Notes under the pieces: model-generated
The model's database searches: none
What the model saw: the letters and a program-made list of their open reading frames with translations, nothing else
Told to the model about the DNA's origin: nothing
Translations under genes and position numbers: made by a program
DNA from: PNAI01 sp035574295
GTDB taxonomy: Bacteria > Pseudomonadota > Alphaproteobacteria > Rhizobiales > Xanthobacteraceae
NCBI GenBank assembly: GCA_035574295.1
Contig: DATLYX010000095.1
Location: 5,346 to 69,345, forward strand
Direction of reading: 5' to 3'
DNA: 64,000 bases
Part shown: positions 44,033-52,651 of the stretch, piece after piece
Layout of the letters: each line of letters begins with the position of its first letter
Position numbering within the stretch: the first letter of the stretch is position 1

Positions 44033-47000
44033 TCAGAGCGGCCGGATACCCAACTCCTCACAGGCGGCGGCAACTCTTGCGATTGCATACTCTCGATTCG
44101 TATAAAATTCCGATTCTCGAATACGCACAAATCGCAAGCCCGCGCGTTCCAACTGACGCTGGCGAGCCATGTCCCTGTCAAACTGATCCGGCCCGTGCCA
44201 TAGCTCGCCGTCGCATTCAACCGCGAGCCTGTTCTGCATGCCTTCGATAATCAGGTCAATGCGATAACCTGCTAATTCGACCTGTGGTCGGAGGCGATAC
44301 TTGCGCCGCATCAATTCCACAGCAACGTCGACTTCAAACCAACTGCCATACGGACCTGGTTGATTGCCGAGCTCCCGTTGCGTCCGCCTGATTTCACGCT
44401 CCAAACGCTCAAGTTGCTCATAGACTTGATCAAGCGCACTTCGATCAGGATTGGCAATGAAATTAAGGAGCCGCCATCGAAGGTCCTCGCGATTCAATTC
44501 ATGTTCACGCACGCTGTGAAAGAGCCATACTTGGTCACGCGCGCGACTCATCGCGACGTTGAATCGACGTTGATCCGCCTGGCCTGTGAGCGCCCTCGAT
44601 TTGTGATTTGGTGCTACAACGAGGGATAAAAAGATAACATCCCGCTGATCACCCTGGAAGGTTGCCGGAACACCACAACGGATATGCCGTTCCTCCCTCA
44701 CCTTCGGCTCTAAGGTTTCCGCGAGACGCTTCTCAATCAGAGTAGCTTGCGCGTGTCCCTGCAAGACGATGACGCCCATCGTCTTATCCTTATACGCCTC
44801 ATCGTCGAGGCATTCCTGAATGTGCTTCACGATTGCCTCCGCCTCGGCATGGTTCGTAATCCACTGACCATCTCCCTCACAAAAACCTGTATCCACGAAT
44901 ACAGATTTCAATGGCATCAGCCTCTTGGGGGGTGCCTGACGCAACGGATCCAAGGGCGCGTCCGTGTAGCAGAGATCGTTGCTGAAGCGGATGATTTCAG
45001 GAACGCAGCGGAAGTGTTCCCGCAAGGAAATCAGATTTCCAAAGGCGCGATGGGCATGGTCAAAGAGGCTGGTATCCGGCCGAAACTCGTCCCGAAACTG
45101 CCAGGCACGAAGATGATCGCGGGCGAGACGCGCAATATCCTCTTCCGCAACACCAACCGCTTCCGGGCTGTTTTGCTTGTCATCGCCCACCACGATGATT
45201 CGCTTCGCCAACAAAAGGAGGAGTAAGGCCTCAACTCCCGCCTGTGATGCCTCGTCAATGATGACGGTATCAAAAACGCCCGGCTTCGGCTCGATGCTTT
45301 CCCACACCTTGTGCAGCGGCATGACCCACGCCGGTATCTTCGGCAAGCATGCCATCAAATATTCTCGGGCCGATTTGCGATGCCGGTATGCGAATCTCCC
45401 AGTGCCCTTTCCAATCCGGGCCACTGCTCGCGTCCAGGCGATGAGATTTTGCTCAGTCCGGTCATCCAGTCGTTGAAAAAATGCCAGCCATGCTTTGAGT
45501 GCTGCAAGTTCTTTGACTGTATGTTCAATTTCCTCCTGAAGTCGACGTTGTTGCTTGGTAAGCCTATCATATGCGTCGGGATCAGAAATTTTCTTAAGCC
45601 AGACTTTTGCAGCAGCCCAGTCCCAGGCATTTTGAAGTTGCAGAAGCCGATCCCGCCACTCTGGCATCCCCTGCGTCTCTTTGATCATCCTCGCCAGTGG
45701 TGGTGAAATTGCCTCAATCTTATGAATAAGATTTCGGTAGCTCTGGAGGCGCTCCTTCTCTTTTTGAATTTTCTCTCGTACCTCAAGCGCCCGTCTCCAT
45801 TTTTCGGGATTGCGCTCCATGACGGCTGCGGCTAACTCGGATATGCACGGATGCGCAGCGCCACACGCGATGATCTGATCTAATGACGCTTGCCAACGCT
45901 CAATCGGTGCACGAGCAGCCGCGGCCTTCCGTCTTGCAATTTCCGCCCTGAGCAAGCTCAGCCACCGGGCTCGCGCGCTCGGAGACATAAGCTCCGCGCG
46001 CTCACCGAACGAGACAGCGTCCAACGCATTTGGCGGGCGCCGCGTAAATAGGTCTGTTAATCTGCTCAGCACGCCGACCAAGCTTTCAATGCTGGCGATG
46101 GCAGACGTTGGATTGTTCCGATCAACAAAAATTTTGCTCGGCCAGATTTTCTGAAAGGTTTCGACCGTGGTTCGCAGCTCCAGAAAAGCGCAAATTTTTT
46201 CCAGATCCTCGATTTTATGAGGGGAACGACCGTCAATAGTGCAACATTTTTCCAGATAGCGCGTCCCACGCATGACCTTCGGCGCCATGATGCCAAATCC
46301 GCGCCATCCTTTCCCGCGCAAGTGTTCGATCCGGCGCCGAAGATCGTGTATGAGCTGCTGATCCGAAACATAATTTCCGATTTCAATTGCCGCGCCGACA
46401 ATTTTTTGTCGCGCTGCTTGAAGTAAATCTAATATCGTCCTCGCATTCTCGGCGATCACATGCCAGCGTTCGTCGTTGCCGACCAGGAGATCGGCAAGAA
46501 TTTCGCGCGCCACCTCCCCCAAAACTCGGTCCGCAATCGCTGCATGCTCGTCTACGATCTTGAGGAAGGATTCGCATGTTTCTAAGTTTCCGTCATCTAA
46601 GTGAGCAAACGCATTGAGATCGCTTGCTGCAATTCCATTCGTCGCTAATCCGGCTGCCGCTTCTGTGGCGCTTACGTAATTGATCGCGCTTTCGAATTCC
46701 GCACGCTCTGGGAGTGACGCCTCACCAAGCTCCAACTCAAGCTCGTGCAATTTTGCCGCGGCGAGAGAGCCATGAATATCGGCGAGAATTTGAACTTCCC
46801 CGGGCTGCAAAGGACACGCAGGCGTGTCATGGGATAGTTCAGGAAACCAATCAAACTTGGTCTCTTGTTCAACGACTAAACGAGCAACTTGCGCTGCGGT
46901 GCCCTTGTAATTGCGGTTGACCACGTGCTCAAAAGTTTCCGCTTCACGAATTTCTCGCAAGTCGCGCTCGACTTGAGTCATGCGCCCCTCAAGCCTCCGC

Positions 47001-48490
47001 AGCCTGTCCTCAATCTCACTTATTTTGTTATGGGCCCATTCTGCTCCTTTCCAATGGTTTTTACGGGCAATGATTCCGCGCACGCTATCTTCGAGTATGC
47101 GATGATCTTCGCGGGTTGAACCAAAGGTTGTTACACACAGATCCCGTAGGTCTTCAGGCAAGAGATTCCTGAGAACCTCCAAAGCCTTGGGAGCATGAGC
47201 TGTCACGAGGATCCGCTCACCGGACGCAAGCAAATGGCAGATCAGGTTCGCGATGGTATGGCTTTTCCCAGTTCCGGGGGGACCCTTCACCAGGACATAC
47301 GGCTGCCGTTGGAGTCGCACAGCGATTTGCCGTTGTTCCTCGTTCGTCGCAAGAGGAAAATATAGCCGCCCAATGTCTAATCGTGAGAAATTGATATTGC
47401 TGGGCTCCAACCTTTCTCCCGGCATCGGATTGCCCTCACTTACGAAGCGCAACCACGGCGGTGTGAGATCGACCGGATCAGCTTCAGCATCTTGCAAGAA
47501 ACGCTGGACCAATTCGTCGTAGGCAGTGGGTTGTCTCTCACGAAGGATGATTGCAGGACTGTACGTCACCCGAAACGTATCGTCCGCTCGAATTGGCGGA
47601 TCGAATGCGTTCTCGTCGACCTGAGCCTGAGCGCTGGCCCGATTTGCAATTTCGCGAAGAATTCTTCCAATTTGCGCCCGATTCCAAACTTCCACGTCAA
47701 GCTCTTCGAGAAATTCGTCAATGAGCGCCTTATCCAACCGCGGTTGGTTTTGAAACTCCAACATATTCAGTTCGACACGGAATTTGTCAAAAGATGCGGC
47801 CGGCCCGACGGTCAAAATTCCCCGACTCGCATCAAGAGCAATTTCCGCCGGGGCGGTCAAAACATGCCTTTTTATATTTTCGTCAGATTTATTATCTCTC
47901 CATGTTATTAGTCCGAGCCCCAATGTCAGTTCGTAGCGTTCCGCCGCCTCCTCCTGACGGCGTCTCATGTAGTCGACATTTTCGTAAACCCGCTGAACCT
48001 CATCGTACTTGAGCATTTCTTCCGCCCACGGCTTCCACTTCGTCTGCAGATATTGACTCCAAGCTGATTGAACTTCGGGGTAATCATCTAGCCGTCGAAC
48101 CTCGGGAAGCTTCCTTCGACCAGCGATGCCCTCCGCACTTGCCTCGCTTTGATCGTCGTTAATCTCCACCAATACAGTTATCTGTGACCGCAGAGTCGGC
48201 TGCTTTCGGAATTCATCGAGACTTTCCGGAACGATCCAGTCCTTGACGATCTCTGGAGGCGCAGGCTGCACCGGCGCTCTTTTCTTACGGACCTCTAGCC
48301 ATCGCTCGGGACTATCGCTCGGATTGCTCTCGCTGAAGATCGAACGAATATTTGAGCCGTCAGCTCGAATGTCGGCAAACCAGAGCACCCTGTCACCATC
48401 GCCGTAAGCTGGAATTCTTTTCCGCTTGAGCGTGGAAATGTCTTTGAGGAAGTTGAGAAGAGTTAGTGATTTATCTTTCGCTGCTTTCAT
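44033..48490 (-). CDS. Giant SF1 helicase with C-terminal Vsr/MTES_1575-like nuclease domain
   Basis: 1485 residues, intact. N-terminal region 1-380 is unrecognised. SF1 (COG1112/AAA_11-AAA_12) motifs: Walker A GPPGTGKS 403-410; Walker B VIIDEAS 1076-1082; motif III VVGDDKQNSP 1100-1109; ATFQGDQRDVIFLS 1276-1289; RRFNVAMSRARDQ 1308-1320. About 660 residues separate Walker A and B, with coiled coil near 485-520 and 980-1000. Residues about 1380-1475 form a PD-(D/E)xK-type domain (Glu1386, Asp1412, VECDG 1424-1428, WHG), as in Vsr/MTES_1575 nucleases. Lower GC than its neighbours implies transfer. The architecture resembles single-gene antiphage systems of the helicase-Vsr type; that role is inference. 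Confidence 0.85.
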   Translation of the reverse strand: MKAAKDKSLTLLNFLKDISTLKRKRIPAYGDGDRVLWFADIRADGSNIRSIFSESNPSDSPERWLEVRKKRAPVQPAPPEIVKDWIVPESLDEFRKQPTLRSQITVLVEINDDQSEASAEGIAGRRKLPEVRRLDDYPEVQSAWSQYLQTKWKPWAEEMLKYDEVQRVYENVDYMRRRQEEAAERYELTLGLGLITWRDNKSDENIKRHVLTAPAEIALDASRGILTVGPAASFDKFRVELNMLEFQNQPRLDKALIDEFLEELDVEVWNRAQIGRILREIANRASAQAQVDENAFDPPIRADDTFRVTYSPAIILRERQPTAYDELVQRFLQDAEADPVDLTPPWLRFVSEGNPMPGERLEPSNINFSRLDIGRLYFPLATNEEQRQIAVRLQRQPYVLVKGPPGTGKSHTIANLICHLLASGERILVTAHAPKALEVLRNLLPEDLRDLCVTTFGSTREDHRILEDSVRGIIARKNHWKGAEWAHNKISEIEDRLRRLEGRMTQVERDLREIREAETFEHVVNRNYKGTAAQVARLVVEQETKFDWFPELSHDTPACPLQPGEVQILADIHGSLAAAKLHELELELGEASLPERAEFESAINYVSATEAAAGLATNGIAASDLNAFAHLDDGNLETCESFLKIVDEHAAIADRVLGEVAREILADLLVGNDERWHVIAENARTILDLLQAARQKIVGAAIEIGNYVSDQQLIHDLRRRIEHLRGKGWRGFGIMAPKVMRGTRYLEKCCTIDGRSPHKIEDLEKICAFLELRTTVETFQKIWPSKIFVDRNNPTSAIASIESLVGVLSRLTDLFTRRPPNALDAVSFGERAELMSPSARARWLSLLRAEIARRKAAAARAPIERWQASLDQIIACGAAHPCISELAAAVMERNPEKWRRALEVREKIQKEKERLQSYRNLIHKIEAISPPLARMIKETQGMPEWRDRLLQLQNAWDWAAAKVWLKKISDPDAYDRLTKQQRRLQEEIEHTVKELAALKAWLAFFQRLDDRTEQNLIAWTRAVARIGKGTGRFAYRHRKSAREYLMACLPKIPAWVMPLHKVWESIEPKPGVFDTVIIDEASQAGVEALLLLLLAKRIIVVGDDKQNSPEAVGVAEEDIARLARDHLRAWQFRDEFRPDTSLFDHAHRAFGNLISLREHFRCVPEIIRFSNDLCYTDAPLDPLRQAPPKRLMPLKSVFVDTGFCEGDGQWITNHAEAEAIVKHIQECLDDEAYKDKTMGVIVLQGHAQATLIEKRLAETLEPKVREERHIRCGVPATFQGDQRDVIFLSLVVAPNHKSRALTGQADQRRFNVAMSRARDQVWLFHSVREHELNREDLRWRLLNFIANPDRSALDQVYEQLERLEREIRRTQRELGNQPGPYGSWFEVDVAVELMRRKYRLRPQVELAGYRIDLIIEGMQNRLAVECDGELWHGPDQFDRDMARQRQLERAGLRFVRIRESEFYTNREYAIARVAAACEELGIRPL

Positions 48491-48649
48491 GGCTGCCCGA
48501 GGTCAATCACGCAGGCCGTAGCAACTTCTTGTTGCAAGGCGACCCATGATTCCCGGATCTTTATCGCTTATCAACGCCGCGATTTCGGTACAGGCGGTCG
48601 GGCCGCTGTGGAAATTAAAGATATCATTCCAAGCGGGCGGCTGGACCCC

Positions 48650-49159
48650 TCAGGATGAGGCAGCCTCGCGTTTGCGCCGCGACTTCGCCCTCGCCGCCTT
48701 CGGCCATTTCAGCGGCCAGCTCACGATGTAATCTTCGAGCTTCTCATCCGGCACGTTGAGTTCGCTGTCGGCGACGCGGCCGCGCACCGAGACGCCGGCC
48801 AGGTGCACGGTCTCCGGATCGCCGGACACCAGCGGATGCCACCAGTAGAGGTCGCGGCCTTCGGCAACGAGCCGGTAGGCGCAAGTCGGCGGCAGCCAGG
48901 AGACGCGGCGGATGTTGCGCGGGGTGAGCTGCACGCAGTCGTCTACGAGCGCGGCGCGGTTCTTGTAGTCCTTGCAGCGGCAGGAGTGTTCGTCGAGCAG
49001 CCGGCAGGCCACAGACGTGTAGAAGGTGCGGTCGGTGCCCTCCTCCTCGAGCTTGTTGAGGCAGCAACGGCCGCAGCCGTCGCACAGGCTCTCCCATTCC
49101 GCCTGGGTCATTTGGTGCAGGCGCTTGCGGCGCCAGAAGGGGGTGTCGTCGCGGTTCAT
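48650..49159 (-). CDS. YcgN-family cysteine cluster protein
   Basis: 169 residues from ATG 49159. The N-terminal CDGCGRCC and later CRLLDEHSCRCKDY are the conserved cysteine cluster of the UPF0260/YcgN family, followed by LPPTCAYRLVAEGRDLYWWHPL. It probably binds a metal or iron-sulfur centre; function unknown. The frame runs on to 49351, but the conserved part begins at 49159 and the upstream segment overlaps the tmRNA region. Confidence 0.9.
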   Translation of the reverse strand: MNRDDTPFWRRKRLHQMTQAEWESLCDGCGRCCLNKLEEEGTDRTFYTSVACRLLDEHSCRCKDYKNRAALVDDCVQLTPRNIRRVSWLPPTCAYRLVAEGRDLYWWHPLVSGDPETVHLAGVSVRGRVADSELNVPDEKLEDYIVSWPLKWPKAARAKSRRKREAASS

Positions 49160-49300
49160 TGCCGGCTTATTGGCGGGCGGGGAATTTGGCCCGCAGGCAA
49201 CGCTTAGCACATGGCACCCTGCTCCCGGCAATTCGTCCCGGCGATTTGCCTGAGAATTTCGCTGCTCTTTTTTCGTCAACTTCTTGGGCCTATATTCAAG

Positions 49301-49600
49301 GGGCCGGCGCAAGCCGGCTATGGCAATAAATGGCCGTCGCAATAAACCCATCGGACCCGGGGGCAGTACCCGGCGGCTCCACCAACGGGGCCGAACCAGG
49401 ATCGACGAGGGTGTAAAGGGCGCGCTTTTGCCCGGGATGGTTCCGACGTTACTGGGCCAAACTCATAGTTGCCAACGACAACTATGCTCCGGTTGCTCAG
49501 GCTGCGTAAGCGGTCTGAAATACCGAACTGAAGCCCTGGCGTTTTAGCCACGCCAGGCGGGGTCCGGAGGCACCTGGCAACAGAAGCCTCCACTTTGATT
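49301..49600 (+). ncRNA. ssrA: Permuted two-piece tmRNA (ssrA)
   Basis: The acceptor piece comes first: hairpin GGCCGGCGCAAGCCGGC (49302-49318), T-arm CCGGG-GGCAGTA-CCCGG and 3' end GGCTCC-ACCA (49375-49384). Two nt later the coding piece begins with GGGGCC (49387-49392), which pairs with GGCTCC to rebuild the acceptor stem, then GAACCAGGATCGACG. The tag frame 49471-49509 reads ANDNYAPVAQAA and stop, preceded by ATAGTT. Helices CCTGGCG/CGCCAGG and GGAGGC/GCCTCC follow. A -10 TATATT (49291-49296) places the start near 49301. It rescues stalled ribosomes. The 3' boundary is approximate. Confidence 0.95.
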
Positions 49601-49687
49601 CGGGAGGACGGACGGGACGAAGGACGGAGGACAACCGCCGCGGCTTCTCTTATATGATCCGTCGTCCGTCATCTGTCGTCTGAACCC

Positions 49688-50368
49688 ATGGCCGTCGACC
49701 ATATCCGCTACGACATCCGCGCCCAGCACGCGCTGCGCGGGCTTGTGCGCGACGTACTGTCCGAGACCGCAAAGAAGGGCCTTCCCGGCGAGCACCACTT
49801 CTACATCTCCTTCGACACCCGCGCCGAGGGCGTACGCCTCTCCCCGCGGCTGCGCCAGCAGTACCCGGAGGAGATGACCATCGTGTTGCAGCACCAGTTC
49901 TGGGATCTGAAAGTGACCGATGACGGTTTTGAGGTCGGGCTTTCGTTCGGCGGCGTGCCGGAACGGCTTGCCGTGCCGTTCGCGGCGGTGAAGAGCTTTG
50001 TCGATCCATCGGTGCAGTTCGCGTTGCAGTTCGAGCAATTGCTCGAGCCGCCGCCCGCCGCTGCACCGGCAAAGTCGAAGCCTGCGCCGAAATCCGAGAA
50101 GTCGCGGGAAAAACTCGACCCGCCCGCCGACAAGACTGCCGGCAACGCTTCCGCCGACAAAAGCAAGGCGCGCCGACCCGCTGCGCCTGCTGCACCGCGC
50201 ACTGTGCCGGCGATTCCGCCCGCGCCGCCGCTTCCCGCCCCGTCAAAGACCACACCCGCCGCGACCAAGCCTGCGCCCGCGCCCAAACCCGCCAGCTCGG
50301 ACGACAAGCCTGACAAGCCGACCGGCGGCGCCGAAGTGGTCCCCCTCGACCGCTTTCGCAAGAAGTGA
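49688..50368 (+). CDS. sspB: SspB-alpha, ClpXP adaptor for ssrA-tagged proteins
   Basis: 226 residues. The first 120 form the SspB fold (DHIRYDIRAQHALRGLVRDVL, HFYISFDT, EEMTIVLQHQFWDL). A long Ala/Pro/Lys linker follows, ending in VVPLDRFRKK, the C-terminal ClpX-binding motif of alphaproteobacterial SspB. It tethers tmRNA-tagged substrates to ClpXP. Its gene lies directly after the tmRNA gene, separated by an imperfect hairpin. The linker is longer than in E. coli SspB, as usual for alphaproteobacteria. Confidence 0.93.
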   Translation: MAVDHIRYDIRAQHALRGLVRDVLSETAKKGLPGEHHFYISFDTRAEGVRLSPRLRQQYPEEMTIVLQHQFWDLKVTDDGFEVGLSFGGVPERLAVPFAAVKSFVDPSVQFALQFEQLLEPPPAAAPAKSKPAPKSEKSREKLDPPADKTAGNASADKSKARRPAAPAAPRTVPAIPPAPPLPAPSKTTPAATKPAPAPKPASSDDKPDKPTGGAEVVPLDRFRKK

Positions 50369-50382
50369 GACGAGAAAATCGG

Positions 50383-51774
50383 ATGCCCAAGACCCGCACC
50401 GAGACCGACACCTTCGGCCCGATCGCGGTGCCGGCGGATCGGTTGTGGGGTGCGGTCACCCAGCGTTCGCTGGAGAATTTTCCGATAGGGGACGAGCGCA
50501 TGCCCCGGCCGCTCATCCGCGCCCTTGGCGTGGTCAAGCGCGCCGCCGCCGAGGTGAACCAGGCGCTCGGATCGCTCGATGCGCGCCGCGCCCGCGCCAT
50601 CGTCAAGGCCGCCCAGGAAGTGATCGACGGCAAGCTCGACGACCACTTTCCGCTTAAGGTCTGGCAGACCGGCTCCGGCACGCAGACCAACATGAACGTC
50701 AACGAGGTGATCGCCAACCGCGCCAACGAAATCCTCGGCGGCAAGCGCGGCGCAAAATCGCCGGTCCACCCGAACGATCACGTCAACTTGAGTCAGTCGT
50801 CCAACGACTGTTTCCCCACCGCCATGCACATCGCCGCCGCGACCGAGATCGCCTACCGGCTAGACCCCGCGCTCGCGCATTTGCAGGACCTGTTGCAGAA
50901 GAAGGCAAAAAACTTTGCCTCGATCGTAAAGATCGGCCGCACGCACCTGCAGGACGCAACCCCCCTCACCCTCGGCCAGGAGTTTTCCGGCTACGCCGCC
51001 CAGGTGAGGTCGGGCATCATCCGCATGCGCCTTGCGCTCAAGCAGATCTACCCACTCGCGCAGGGCGGCACGGCGGTCGGCACCGGCCTCAATGCCAGGC
51101 CGGAGTTTGCCAAACTGTTCGCGCGCCGCGTGGCCGCCATCACGCGGCTGCCTTTCAGGAGCGCGCCCAACAAGTTTGAGGCGCTCGCCTCCCACGGCGC
51201 GCTCGCCTTCGCGCACGGCGCCCTCAACGCCCTTGCCGCCGATCTATTCAAGATCGCCAGCGACATCCGGCTGCTCGGCTCGGGTCCCCGCTCCGGGCTC
51301 GGCGAATTGATCCTGCCCGAGAACGAGCCCGGCTCCTCCATCATGCCGGGCAAGGTGAACCCGACCCAGGTCGAAGCCCTCACCATGGTCTGCTGCCAAG
51401 TGTTCGGCAATCACACCGCCGTCACAATTGCGGCAAGCCAGGGGCACCTGGAGCTGAATGTGTTCAAGCCCGTCATCGCCCATTGCGTTTTGCAGTCGAT
51501 CCGGCTGCTCGCCGACGCGGCGCGCTCGTTCGCGGACCGCTGCGTGGCGGGAATTCGTCCCGACGAGGGGCGCATCCGCACGCACATGCAGCGCTCGCTC
51601 ATGCTGGTGACCGCGCTTGCGCCCGCGATCGGCTACGACAAGGCCGCACAGATCGCCAAAGCTGCCCATGCGAACGGCACCACGCTGCGCGAGGAGGCGA
51701 TCCGGCTCGGCTTTGTGACCGGCGAGGAGTTCGACCGCCTGGTGCGGCCCGAGCGCATGATCGGGCCGGGGTAG
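50383..51774 (+). CDS. fumC: Class II fumarate hydratase
   Basis: 463 residues. Converts fumarate to malate in the TCA cycle without an iron-sulfur cluster. The superfamily signature GSSIMPGKVNP is at 317-327, with TGSGTQTNMNVNEVIANRA and GRTHLQDATPLTLGQEFSGY. Start ATG 50383, 14 nt after sspB. The sspB-fumC-DUF4169-RHH order is commonly kept in alphaproteobacteria. Confidence 0.97.
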   Translation: MPKTRTETDTFGPIAVPADRLWGAVTQRSLENFPIGDERMPRPLIRALGVVKRAAAEVNQALGSLDARRARAIVKAAQEVIDGKLDDHFPLKVWQTGSGTQTNMNVNEVIANRANEILGGKRGAKSPVHPNDHVNLSQSSNDCFPTAMHIAAATEIAYRLDPALAHLQDLLQKKAKNFASIVKIGRTHLQDATPLTLGQEFSGYAAQVRSGIIRMRLALKQIYPLAQGGTAVGTGLNARPEFAKLFARRVAAITRLPFRSAPNKFEALASHGALAFAHGALNALAADLFKIASDIRLLGSGPRSGLGELILPENEPGSSIMPGKVNPTQVEALTMVCCQVFGNHTAVTIAASQGHLELNVFKPVIAHCVLQSIRLLADAARSFADRCVAGIRPDEGRIRTHMQRSLMLVTALAPAIGYDKAAQIAKAAHANGTTLREEAIRLGFVTGEEFDRLVRPERMIGPG

Positions 51775-51990
51775 GAGTTCATTCCCACCCGATGGCAGCG
51801 TTGCGTTTCGAGACGATTTGTCCTCTTCAACTAACCGTGTGTTGCCTTCGAGGCGCCATCATCGGCATGCTGATGGCAAGCGGGATGTCGCGCCACGTCG
51901 ATTGCGCACCGCGTTTGCTCCAGGCTGATATTGAAGATCGGTGAGTTCCAGCGTGGCGGACTGGCCGATCCGGTCGCCACGAGGTGCGGC

Positions 51991-52179
51991 ATGGCCGAGG
52001 TGGCCAACCTCAGAATGGCTCGCAAGCGTGCGGCGCGCAAACAGGCCGCGGCGAAGGCGGCTGAAAATCGGCTGGCTTACGGCACATCCAAGGCCGAACG
52101 GCATCGCGCAAGCGCCGAACGCGAAAGCGGCAGGCGAAAGTTGGATCAGCACAGGCTTGAAACTGGAGTTCGCCGATGA
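51991..52179 (+). CDS. DUF4169 family small basic protein
   Basis: 62 residues from ATG 51991 (MAEVANLRMARKRAARKQAA), then KAAENRLAYGTSKAERHRA and ending KLDQHRLETGVRR. It is highly charged and helical, matching DUF4169. It is found downstream of fumC in many alphaproteobacteria. Its stop overlaps the following RHH gene by 4 nt. Function unknown; about 215 nt upstream of the ATG hold no gene. Confidence 0.88.
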   Translation: MAEVANLRMARKRAARKQAAAKAAENRLAYGTSKAERHRASAERESGRRKLDQHRLETGVRR

Positions 52180-52472
52180 AATCGCCGGTCGTCAAACGCT
52201 CGATTGTCATTGCCGGGCACAAGACCAGCGTCAGCCTCGAGGATGCCTTCTGGCGCAGCCTCAAAGAAATCGCAGCGCGCCGCAACATGACCTTGTCGGA
52301 TCTCGTCGCGTCGATCGATGCTGAGCGACGGCACGGCAATCTGTCGTCGGCAATCAGACTGTTCGTGCTCGATCACTACCGCTCGCAGTCAGCCTCCGCG
52401 CCGGCAGAGCCGAAAGGCCAGCGTGAGGTGATGGAGGCGCGCGAACCGCAGGCTTCCTTGCAGGCGGAATAG
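52176..52472 (+). CDS. Ribbon-helix-helix domain protein
   Basis: 98 residues. Residues about 5-70 form the RHH_4-type fold: strand KRSIVIAGHKTSVSLED, helices AFWRSLKEIAARRNMTLSDLVA and LSSAIRLFVLDHYR. A Ser/Ala/Pro tail follows. Probably DNA-binding, translation-coupled to DUF4169. Target unknown. Confidence 0.88.
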   Translation: MKSPVVKRSIVIAGHKTSVSLEDAFWRSLKEIAARRNMTLSDLVASIDAERRHGNLSSAIRLFVLDHYRSQSASAPAEPKGQREVMEAREPQASLQAE

Positions 52473-52651
52473 GCCGGCGGAATAGACGTCAGGGGACGCA
52501 GCGGAACGCGGCGCGCATCCACGACGTCAGGTCCCCTACTGACCGTGCCATCGAGCGAACACATCCGTCTCCGTCCTCCTTAAGGCGCGAGCGCGAAGCC
52601 GCCCCCCTGGGGACGACGCAACGATACGGAGTCGACGAATGCGCGCCGCTC

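Noticed and set aside
43975..48649. Integrase, tRNA target or flanking direct repeats around the helicase gene
   Set aside because: No recombinase gene, tRNA or matching end repeats could be seen on either side, so the mode of acquisition is unknown.
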